Assembly: GCA_036380435.1 (NCBI GenBank)
Contig: DASVES010000512.1
Location: forward strand, 1 to 6,270
Length of the DNA: 6,270 nucleotides
Source of the DNA: DASQDT01 sp036380435
Lineage (GTDB): Bacteria; Acidobacteriota; Blastocatellia; Pyrinomonadales; Pyrinomonadaceae
Reading direction: 5' to 3'
In this document: positions 1 to 5,280 of the stretch, piece by piece
Position numbering within the stretch: position 1 is the first letter of the stretch
How the letters are laid out: each line of letters opens with the position of its first letter
The notes under the pieces: generated by a model
Told to the model about the DNA's origin: nothing
Seen by the model: only the letters and a program-made list of their open reading frames with translations
The model's database searches: none
Position numbers and translations under genes: made by a program

Positions 1-261
1 TTGCTTGCCGCGCTTCTCCAGCCGCTCCTGTAGGGCGCGGATGCGGTCTTCGGCCGCGGCGCGCGACTCGCCCTCAACGCGGACGGTGATGACGAGGTGG
101 TCGCCGTCCGAAGCGCCGTCGGGGAGCAGCTCCGCCGGCAGATCGAAGGGGTCGCCCTCGCCGTCGCCGAGTTGCACGACGGCCCTGCCGCCGTCCTCCA
201 CGCGGTCGATGACGGCGCGCGTGCGCTTAGACTTGCCGCTTTTCTCGGAGTCGTCGCTCAT
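1..261 (-). CDS. DUF3006-type small protein, 3' end outside the window
   Basis: The frame is open from an ATG at 261 to the left edge, giving 87 residues with no stop. The N-terminal 11 residues are charged and probably disordered. Residues 14-61 match what I know of the DUF3006 family: RAVIDRVEDGGRAVVQL, then a DPFDLPAELLPDGASDGD stretch and a closing beta strand, which suggests a small beta-barrel-like domain. Residues 64-86 are charged and likely helical. DUF3006 proteins are usually about 70 to 100 residues, so little is probably missing. The start lies 21 bases after the stop of the metallo-beta-lactamase-fold gene on the same strand, which suggests co-transcription and perhaps coupled translation. 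No good Shine-Dalgarno sequence precedes the ATG. The family's biochemical function is unknown; it is often found beside or fused to ComEC-like hydrolases. The family call rests on pattern recognition only. Confidence 0.8.
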   Translation of the reverse strand, partial: MSDDSEKSGKSKRTRAVIDRVEDGGRAVVQLGDGEGDPFDLPAELLPDGASDGDHLVITVRVEGESRAAAEDRIRALQERLEKRGKQ

Positions 262-282
262 GGGGATTCACGTGGTCGGCAG

Positions 283-1371
283 TCATCTCCCACCGGCCGC
301 GCCCTTCGCGCGGGGCGTCGGTTTAGGTTTGGGCGGCGGGCCGAAGTCGCCGTAGTCGATAAAGCCGGAGGAGGCGGTGTCGCGCTTCTTGGCCTCGCGG
401 CCGGCCCACACGTCGCCCTTGGCTTCGCGCTCCGGCTTGATCTCGTAGCCCTCGCCGCGCGTGGTGATGGTCACTTCGCCGTGGAGGTCTGTGCGGAAGA
501 CCTTGACGTTGGCGGCGCGCAGGCGGTCGAGCACGCGCTGGTCGGGGTGGCCGTAGAGATTTTTGGCGCCGCAGGAGATGACGGCGGCCGCAAAAGCGCC
601 CTCCTTGAGGAACGAGTCGGAGGTGGCGTGGGGCGAGCCGTGGTGGCCGACCTTGAGGACTTTGGCTTTGACGTTGGCGCCCTGCCGGATCATCCGCTCC
701 TCGGTCTGCGCCTCGGCGTCGCCCGTCAGGAGCATCGAGAACTCGCCGTAGTCGAGACGGACGACGACCGAGTTGGCGTTCGGCTCGTTGCCGCCCGAGC
801 GCACCTGCTCCTTCGTAAACAGCGGCTGGATCGGCGAGAGCACGGTGAAGACGACGCCGTCGCCCAGGTCTTCGTACTTCTGTCCCGGCTCCGCGCCGAC
901 GTATTCGACGCCTTTCTCCTCGATGGCGCGCAGGAAGTCCTCGTAGTTGCGCGTCGCGTTGGGCACCTTGCTGTCGAGCACCCGGCGGACGGTAGCGCCG
1001 CGGATCACCTCGTCGGCCGCGCCGATGTGGTCGGCGTGCGCGTGCGTCGTGATGAAGAGGTCGATCTGAGAGACGTTGTGACGACGCAGGGCGTCGAGGA
1101 CGCGCGCGCCGTAGCCGGGGTTGCCGGCGTCCACAAGCGCCGCCTTGCCCGAGGGCGAGATAATCAGAATCGAATCACCCTGCTCCACATCGAGGACGAC
1201 GACTCTCAGGTCGCCGCCCGAGGCCGGCGGGGGCTGCGGGCCGCGGTCGCGAAAGACGAACCACCAGAGGGCGAGGATTGCGAGCGCCGCGAGCGCCGCG
1301 ACGGCGAGCGCGCACCCGCACCCCTTCAGGGCTTTCGACGAACTGCGTGGCGCCGGCTGCTGCTGGTACAT
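283..1371 (-). CDS. ComEC/Rec2-like metallo-beta-lactamase-fold hydrolase, membrane-anchored
   Basis: This 362-residue protein resembles the stand-alone C-terminal hydrolase domain of ComEC/Rec2, without the multi-pass competence channel. Residues about 18-40 form one hydrophobic segment after a short basic N-terminus, so it is a signal anchor and the enzyme domain should lie outside the cytoplasmic membrane. Visible motifs in order are DVEQGDS (61-67), the metal-binding THAHADH (109-115), NANSVVVRLDYG (198-209), LLTGDAE (214-220), VLKVGHHGS (238-246) and NLYGHP (271-276). This is the full ComEC-type metal-ligand set, so it should be an active metallohydrolase, probably a nuclease or phosphodiesterase; the substrate cannot be read from sequence. 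The C-terminal 45 residues are basic and proline-rich and look disordered. The ATG at 1371 is the first possible start, because an in-frame TAA lies at 1396-1398. The best AAGGAG upstream (1392-1397) is 20 bases away, too far for normal spacing. It lies between a coiled-coil gene and a DUF3006 gene. Confidence 0.9.
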   Translation of the reverse strand: MYQQQPAPRSSSKALKGCGCALAVAALAALAILALWWFVFRDRGPQPPPASGGDLRVVVLDVEQGDSILIISPSGKAALVDAGNPGYGARVLDALRRHNVSQIDLFITTHAHADHIGAADEVIRGATVRRVLDSKVPNATRNYEDFLRAIEEKGVEYVGAEPGQKYEDLGDGVVFTVLSPIQPLFTKEQVRSGGNEPNANSVVVRLDYGEFSMLLTGDAEAQTEERMIRQGANVKAKVLKVGHHGSPHATSDSFLKEGAFAAAVISCGAKNLYGHPDQRVLDRLRAANVKVFRTDLHGEVTITTRGEGYEIKPEREAKGDVWAGREAKKRDTASSGFIDYGDFGPPPKPKPTPRAKGAAGGR

Positions 1372-1425
1372 AGTATTCGTTTGGCGGTTGACTCCTTAAC
1401 CCATCACACCGCCCCGCCGGGGAAG

Positions 1426-1791
1426 CTACTCGGTCTTCCCGTTCCTTCCTTCGCGGACAATATCAATCAGGGCGTCGAGCCTGCTATCCGTGTGCGCCTG
1501 CGAGTCTGCCAGATGTTTTAACGACTCCTCGGTGCGCTTCTGCGCGTCCACGAGCGCCGCGTACTTCTCGCGCCACTCGCGGCGCTCGCGCCGGCCCGCG
1601 CGGATTGCCAGCTTCAGGATGTTCTCGACGCGCGTCATCCGCCGGTCGGCGCGATCCATGCGTTCGTCGGCGCGCGCCATGCGCTCCTTCCAGTCGTTCA
1701 TGTATTCCCCGGTCAGTTGTTGTTTGACCGTCAGGTCGGCCAGGATGCCGGTGATCACTTCTATCTTCCTATCGAATTCGCTCTGTGCCAT
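1426..1791 (-). CDS. small coiled-coil protein, function unknown
   Basis: This 121-residue protein is highly charged, with no cysteine, no signal peptide and no membrane segment. Residues 36-63 fall into clear 7-residue repeats (ERMARAD, ERMDRAD, RRMTRVE, NILKLAI), typical of an alpha-helical coiled coil. A second helical stretch covers about 70-115 (EESLKHLADSQAHTDSRLDALIDIV). It resembles the short self-associating coiled-coil proteins that are common and poorly characterised in several GC-rich phyla, but I do not recognise a named family. The ATG at 1791 is supported by AAAGGAG about 10 bases upstream. The gene begins 51 bases after the purF stop codon and ends 54 bases before the hydrolase start, so it is likely co-transcribed with both. 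A structural or oligomerisation role is plausible; no function can be assigned. Confidence 0.8.
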   Translation of the reverse strand: MAQSEFDRKIEVITGILADLTVKQQLTGEYMNDWKERMARADERMDRADRRMTRVENILKLAIRAGRRERREWREKYAALVDAQKRTEESLKHLADSQAHTDSRLDALIDIVREGRNGKTE

Positions 1792-1801
1792 CTCTTCGTC
1801 G

Positions 1802-1808
1802 CTCCTTT
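1802..1808 (-). promoter_or_regulatory. Shine-Dalgarno of the coiled-coil gene
   Basis: On the minus strand this reads AAAGGAG and ends 10 bases before the ATG at 1791. It is the strongest ribosome binding site on this strand and fixes the start of the coiled-coil protein. Confidence 0.75.
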
Positions 1809-1839
1809 CAAGGTGAGGAATGAAAGTGTGTTTGCGAAA

Positions 1840-3276
1840 TCACTTCACGTCGCCCGAGGGCACCGGCTCGCGCTCGCGCTCGACCTGGGTCTCGGCGTCG
1901 CGGGTGATGCGCGTCGGGTAGTTCTCCGTCCAGCAGGCGGTGCAGGAGTCGGAGGCGGGGAAGCCGGCGGCTTCGAGCATGCCTTCGAGGGAGAGGTAGC
2001 CGAGCGTATCGGCGCCGATAAAGCGACGAATCTCTTCGACGGACATCTGCGCGGCGATGAGGTCGCGCTTGGTCGGCGTGTCCACGCCGTAGTAGCAGGG
2101 GCTGACGGTCGGCGGGCAACTCACACGCATGTGCACCTCGCGCGCGCCCGCGTCGCGCACCATCCCGACGATCTTCTTCGAGGTGGTGCCGCGCACAATC
2201 GAGTCGTCGATGAGGACGACGCGGCGGCCGTCGATGAGGTCGCGCACGGGGTTGAGCTTGACGCGCACGCCGAAACTGCGGATCGACTGCTTCGGCTCGA
2301 TGAAGGTGCGGCCGACGTAGTGGTTGCGAACGAGACCCTGCCGGAAGGGGATGCCGCTTTGATAAGCGTAGCCGATGGCGGCGGCCACGCCCGAGTCGGG
2401 CACGGGGACGACGAGGTCTGCCTCCGCCGGGCACTCGACGGCGAGGCGCTTGCCCATCTTGTGCCGCGACTCGTTGACGGAGCGGCCGAAGATGATCGAG
2501 TCGGGGCGCGAGAAGTAGACGTGCTCGAAGATGCAGAAGGAGTGCGGACGCGCGGGGAGCGGGTGCGTGGAGCGCAAACGCCCGTCGCGCGTGACCTCGA
2601 TCATCTCGCCCGGCTCCACGTCGCGGACGTAGCGAGCGTCGATGAGGTCGAAGGCGCAGGTCTCGGAGGCGACAACCCAGGCGTCGCCGAGCCGGCCGAG
2701 GGCGAGCGGGCGAAAACCGCGCGGGTCGCGGACGGCGATGAGCGAGTCGGGCGTCAGAAACAACATCGAGAAAGCGCCCTCGGTCTCGCGCAGGACCTCG
2801 GGGACGGCCTCGGCCACCGACGCGGCGTGTGAGCGGGCGATGCGGTGGAGGATGACTTCGGTGTCGGAGGTTGAAGAGAAGATGGCGCCGGCGCGTTCGA
2901 GTTCCTTGCGCTCGTCGGTGGCGAAGGGGAGGTTGCCGTTGTGGCAGACGGCGACCTGTCCGTGCTGGCAGGCGACGAGGAAGGGCTGGGCCTCGCGGAT
3001 GGAGACCTCGCCGGCCGTGGAGTAGCGCGTGTGGCCGATTGCTGCCGAGCCGGGCAGGCGGTTGAGTCGCTTCTCGGTGAAGACCTCGGAGACGAGTCCC
3101 ATCGCGCGCTCGGAACGCAGTTGCTCGCCGTCGGAGGCGACGATGCCGCACGACTCCTGACCGCGGTGCTGGAGCTGGTAGAGGCCGAGGTAGGTGAGCC
3201 GCGCCGCCTCGGGGTGGCCGAAGATGCCGAACACGCCGCACTCGTCGCGAAAGCCGTCTCTCTGTTGGTCGTCCAC
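1840..3276 (-). CDS. purF: amidophosphoribosyltransferase (glutamine PRPP amidotransferase)
   Basis: This cytoplasmic enzyme performs the first committed step of de novo purine synthesis, converting PRPP and glutamine to 5-phosphoribosylamine. The 478-residue length is normal for the family. The N-terminal class II glutamine amidotransferase domain has its catalytic Cys13 in DECGVFG, so a 12-residue propeptide is presumably removed. Other glutaminase motifs are QHRGQES (36-42), GHTRYST (81-87), CHNGN (111-115) and SSTSDTE (134-140). The phosphoribosyltransferase domain carries the PRPP loop VVLIDDSIVRGTT (353-365). Cys248, Cys394, Cys445 and Cys448 match the four ligands of the Fe4S4 cluster in Bacillus subtilis-type PurF, so this is the iron-sulfur, probably oxygen-sensitive class. 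The start codon is GTG at 3276; an in-frame TAA 12 bases upstream excludes any longer form. The preceding AAGGGA is a weak ribosome site. It heads the minus-strand gene run and has a leader of about 70 bases. Confidence 0.97.
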   Translation of the reverse strand: MDDQQRDGFRDECGVFGIFGHPEAARLTYLGLYQLQHRGQESCGIVASDGEQLRSERAMGLVSEVFTEKRLNRLPGSAAIGHTRYSTAGEVSIREAQPFLVACQHGQVAVCHNGNLPFATDERKELERAGAIFSSTSDTEVILHRIARSHAASVAEAVPEVLRETEGAFSMLFLTPDSLIAVRDPRGFRPLALGRLGDAWVVASETCAFDLIDARYVRDVEPGEMIEVTRDGRLRSTHPLPARPHSFCIFEHVYFSRPDSIIFGRSVNESRHKMGKRLAVECPAEADLVVPVPDSGVAAAIGYAYQSGIPFRQGLVRNHYVGRTFIEPKQSIRSFGVRVKLNPVRDLIDGRRVVLIDDSIVRGTTSKKIVGMVRDAGAREVHMRVSCPPTVSPCYYGVDTPTKRDLIAAQMSVEEIRRFIGADTLGYLSLEGMLEAAGFPASDSCTACWTENYPTRITRDAETQVEREREPVPSGDVK

Positions 3277-3296
3277 GCTTCCCTTGCTTTACGTCC

Positions 3297-3334
3297 CGGT
3301 CGGTGTGTTGAAAGGCGTTCGGCCTTCGGTCGGT
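3297..3334. repeat. 8-bp direct repeat flanking a small hairpin in the purF leader
   Basis: CGGTCGGT occurs at 3297-3304 and again at 3327-3334, 30 bases apart start to start, about three helical turns. Between the copies, AAGGC (3312-3316) and GCCTT (3322-3326) can form a 5-bp stem with a 5-base loop, plus one G-U pair on the minus-strand RNA. The element lies between the predicted purF -10 box and the purF start codon. It could be an operator pair or a leader hairpin. It has no U-run, so it is not a complete intrinsic terminator. No function is shown. Confidence 0.35.
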
Positions 3335-3352
3335 TTAGAACACGGAAGGCAC

Positions 3353-3361
3353 ATTGTAGCA
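3353..3361 (-). promoter_or_regulatory. predicted extended -10 promoter for purF
   Basis: On the minus strand this reads TGCTACAAT, a TGN-extended -10 box (TACAAT) for a housekeeping sigma factor. No convincing -35 hexamer lies 16 to 18 bases upstream, which is compatible with an extended -10 promoter. The start site would be near 3346, giving a purF leader of about 70 bases. Confidence 0.5.
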
Positions 3362-3393
3362 TTCGGGCATCGTTAATCCGTAGGGGCATGGCG

Positions 3394-3402
3394 TGCTATG
3401 AT
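3394..3402 (+). promoter_or_regulatory. predicted extended -10 promoter for the glutaredoxin-like gene
   Basis: The sequence TGCTATGAT is a TGN-extended -10 box (TATGAT). The -35 region near 3373-3379 is poor (TTAATC or TAATCC). The expected start site near 3409 would leave about 32 bases of leader containing the AAGGAAG ribosome site. It is almost the same nonamer as the purF box on the other strand. Confidence 0.55.
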
Positions 3403-3427
3403 GTCGGCCTAAAATCCGGCTCGGAAA

Positions 3428-3434
3428 AAGGAAG
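3428..3434 (+). promoter_or_regulatory. Shine-Dalgarno of the glutaredoxin-like gene
   Basis: AAGGAAG ends 7 bases before the ATG at 3442. This supports the ATG over the in-frame GTG at 3436, which would be only 1 base from the site, and over any longer reading of the same frame into the antisense of purF. Confidence 0.7.
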
Positions 3435-3441
3435 TGTGGCG

Positions 3442-3696
3442 ATGGCTGTCGCGGTGAAAGTTTACGGCGCGGACTGGTGCGGAGACACGACGCGCGCGCG
3501 CGAATATCTCGACCGGCTCGGCGTGGCCTACGAGTACGTCGATGTCGAGCGTGACGAGGCGGCGGCCGAGTGGGTGCGCGAGCAGAACGGGGGCAAGGAG
3601 CGCAAGCCGACGATTGACGTGGGCGGGCAGATACTCTCCGTGCCCTCCGAGCACGATCTGGTCGGCGCGCTGCGCGAGCGCGGGCTGATGGCCTGA
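3442..3696 (+). CDS. glutaredoxin-family protein with a single active-site cysteine (CGDT)
   Basis: This is an 84-residue thioredoxin-fold protein of normal glutaredoxin/mycoredoxin length. The first strand is VKVYGA (5-10), followed by DWCGDT, with the active-site Cys13 at the head of the first helix. The usual second cysteine is replaced by Thr16. Pro56 in KPTIDVGG matches the cis-proline of the fold, and SVPSEHDLVGAL (67-78) forms the last helix that usually follows the thiol-binding site. With one cysteine it would be expected to act by a monothiol mechanism, for example exchange with a low-molecular-weight thiol, or simply to bind one; a full dithiol reductase cycle is unlikely. There is no signal peptide, so it is cytoplasmic. 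It is the first gene of the plus-strand run and is divergent from purF. The redox partner is unknown. Confidence 0.88.
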   Translation: MAVAVKVYGADWCGDTTRAREYLDRLGVAYEYVDVERDEAAAEWVREQNGGKERKPTIDVGGQILSVPSEHDLVGALRERGLMA

Positions 3697-3711
3697 CGAG
3701 GGCGGCCCAAC

Positions 3712-4230
3712 GTGAGTGAGTCGCCCTCTCCCCTGCAACAAATTCTCGCGCCGCTCGCGCGCGCGGCGCTCCTGCTCGCGCTCGCCGCCGCGGGCTGGGG
3801 CGTCTATCGCCACTTGCCCGACGACGGCCCCGTGGGTTTAGGAAGACGCGGGCGCGGCGAGACGACCACGCTTCGGCTCGTGCTGCGACGCCCACCCGAC
3901 TACCCCACGGACGACCAACAGAAAGTCTCCGTCCAGCTCTACTCGATCAACGTCGAGGCCGCGCGGAGCGAGTACATCTCGGAGCGCCGGCCCGGCGTCC
4001 GCTTCGAGGAGTTCGTCACGCGACGCATGGCGGGCCGGGAGCCGGTGGCGGCCGAGTTCGACGAGCGCGGCGAGGCCGTCGTCGTCGTCCCGCAGGGCCG
4101 CTGGTGGATTCACGCCACGCTCGACGGCCCCGAAGAACTCACCTGGCGTCTGCCCGTCAACGTCTCCGGCCGCGAAAAGACAATCGAACTCGGCATCGAC
4201 AACGCCTACACGCGGGCGAAGAGTTTTTAA
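3712..4230 (+). CDS. unknown single-pass membrane-anchored protein
   Basis: This 172-residue protein starts at GTG 3712, 15 bases after the glutaredoxin-like stop and in the same reading frame. A weak GAGGG lies about 10 bases upstream. The next in-frame methionine is at residue 106, so no better start exists. Residues about 14-32 are one hydrophobic alanine/leucine-rich segment without a lipobox, suggesting a signal anchor. Residues 50-172 form a soluble domain rich in alternating hydrophobic strands (TTTLRLVLRR, KVSVQLYSI, EAVVVVPQGRWWIHATLDG, ELTWRLPVNVSG, KTIELGI), which suggests a beta-sandwich, perhaps like carboxypeptidase-regulatory or transthyretin-like domains. That fold idea is weak. 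No catalytic motif and no cysteine is visible. I do not recognise the family. It is probably co-transcribed with the glutaredoxin-like gene. Confidence 0.75.
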   Translation: MSESPSPLQQILAPLARAALLLALAAAGWGVYRHLPDDGPVGLGRRGRGETTTLRLVLRRPPDYPTDDQQKVSVQLYSINVEAARSEYISERRPGVRFEEFVTRRMAGREPVAAEFDERGEAVVVVPQGRWWIHATLDGPEELTWRLPVNVSGREKTIELGIDNAYTRAKSF

Positions 4231-4235
4231 AGGCA

Positions 4236-4312
4236 GTGATAAGTGATGAGTGATGAGTGATGAGAAAGACGGCTTTCTTACTCTTATCACTTATCACTTA
4301 TCACTCATCCAC
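4236..4312 (+). repeat. heptamer inverted-repeat element A (GTGATRA units)
   Basis: The left arm has four tandem 7-mers: GTGATAA at 4236-4242, then three GTGATGA at 4243-4263. The right arm has three TTATCAC at 4284-4304 and one imperfect TCATCCAC at 4305-4312. Between them, GAAAG (4264-4268) and CTTTC (4273-4277) make an inner stem with an ACGG loop. In plus-strand RNA the three inner unit pairs pair completely with one G-U each. The outer pair has a bulge and one mismatch. The element fills almost all of the 84-base gap between two genes, beginning 5 bases after one stop and ending 2 bases before the next ATG. It could act as a processing or attenuation hairpin, or be a dispersed repeat. 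There is no U-run, so it is not a standard intrinsic terminator. Confidence 0.9.
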
Positions 4313-4314
4313 TT

Positions 4315-5280
4315 ATGTTGGCTCTGCGTTATGAGAACGGCGCGGTGAACTTGAGGGAGACGCCGGCGCCGCGGCGCGAGGGGGAGGCGCTGGTGCGCGT
4401 CCGGCTGGCGGGGGTGTGTAATACCGATTTGGAGATCGTGCGCGGGTACGCGGGGTTCGAGGGAACGCTGGGGCACGAGTTCGTCGGGACGGTCGAGGAG
4501 GCTCCGGCGGGGCACGAGGGGCTTGTGGGGCGGCGCGTGGTCGGCGAGATCAACGCGGGGTGCGGGCGCTGCGAGTTGTGCCGCGCGGGCGACGCGCGAC
4601 ACTGCGCGGGGCGCACCGTGCTCGGCATCCACGGGCGCGACGGCGCGTTCGCCGAATACCTTTCCCTTCCGGCCGTCAACCTGCTGAGCGTCCCCGAAGA
4701 GGTCTCGGATGAGTGCGCCGTCTTCACCGAGCCACTGGCGGCCGCGTGCGGCGTCACCGAGCGAGTCCTGGTCGAGGCGAGCGCACGCGCGGCCGTCGTC
4801 GGCGATGGGAAGCTGGGTCTTTTGTGCGCGCAGGCGCTGAAAGTTTTGACGGGCGCGGAGGTCACGCTCGTCGGCCGGCACGACGAGAAGCTACGCATCG
4901 CGGCGCGGCGCGGCGTGGAGACGACGAAGGCCGAAGACCTGAAGCCGTCGGCGCGGCGCGCCTTCGACGTGGTGGTGGAGGCATCGGGGTCGGCCTCGGG
5001 CTTCGCGACGGCGCTCACGCTCATCCGCCCACGCGGCACGCTCGTCCTCAAATCGACCTTCCACGGCACGACCGAATTTAACGCCGCGCCCATCGTGGTC
5101 GATGAAATCTCCATCGTCGGCTCGCGTTGCGGACGCTTCGCCCCGGCGCTCGAACTGCTCCGCCGCCGGAGCGTCGATGTCGAAAGCCTCATCACCGAGG
5201 AGCACGCGCTCGCCGACGGCCCCCGCGCCCTCGCGCGCGCCGCCGCCCCCGGCGTGCTGAAAGTACTTTTAAGAATGTAA
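4315..5280 (+). CDS. zinc-dependent medium-chain alcohol dehydrogenase family protein
   Basis: This 321-residue protein belongs to the medium-chain dehydrogenase/reductase superfamily: NAD(P)-dependent oxidation of an alcohol or polyol, or the reverse, in the cytoplasm. The catalytic zinc ligands are visible as Cys35 (GVCNTD), His54-Glu55 (GHEFVG) and Glu139 (FTEPLAA). The structural zinc lobe is complete, with Cys83, Cys86, Cys89 and Cys97 in GCGRCELC...HC. The Rossmann motif is VVGDGKLGLL (161-170), followed by strand VTLVGR (183-188). It is slightly shorter than the usual 340 to 350 residues, mostly through trimmed loops; both ends look intact. The substrate cannot be assigned. ATG 4315 is followed at once by the expected first strand (MLALRYENGAVNL), so the start is credible, yet there is no Shine-Dalgarno sequence: the upstream bases are the right arm of a heptamer repeat. 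The TAA stop directly abuts a second heptamer repeat. Confidence 0.93.
   Translation: MLALRYENGAVNLRETPAPRREGEALVRVRLAGVCNTDLEIVRGYAGFEGTLGHEFVGTVEEAPAGHEGLVGRRVVGEINAGCGRCELCRAGDARHCAGRTVLGIHGRDGAFAEYLSLPAVNLLSVPEEVSDECAVFTEPLAAACGVTERVLVEASARAAVVGDGKLGLLCAQALKVLTGAEVTLVGRHDEKLRIAARRGVETTKAEDLKPSARRAFDVVVEASGSASGFATALTLIRPRGTLVLKSTFHGTTEFNAAPIVVDEISIVGSRCGRFAPALELLRRRSVDVESLITEEHALADGPRALARAAAPGVLKVLLRM

Noticed and set aside
1412..1422. CCCC-GCC-GGGG hairpin just after the coiled-coil gene stop
   Set aside because: Only 4 bp with a 3-base loop and no U-run, unremarkable in this base composition.
97..1521. 474-residue plus-strand open frame opposite the hydrolase gene
   Set aside because: It is a GC-rich antisense shadow: low-complexity Arg/Ala/Val/Asp composition, no motif, and it covers a gene with clear ComEC motifs.
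1717..2832. 371-residue plus-strand open frame opposite purF
   Set aside because: Antisense shadow of a confidently identified purF, with repetitive Ala/Asp/Val/His composition.
1808..3241. 477-residue minus-strand frame overlapping purF in another phase
   Set aside because: An Arg/Pro/His-rich frame-shifted reading of purF with no domain, as expected in high-GC DNA.
3277..3346. Purine riboswitch in the purF leader
   Set aside because: The leader of about 70 bases is too short and I see no three-way-junction aptamer pattern.
2941..3441. Longer N-terminus of the glutaredoxin-like gene reading back through purF
   Set aside because: The extra residues are purF antisense. The ATG at 3442 has a well-placed AAGGAAG and begins the expected first strand.
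4294..4881. 195-residue minus-strand frame opposite the dehydrogenase
   Set aside because: No recognisable motif; it lies over a dehydrogenase with complete zinc ligands.
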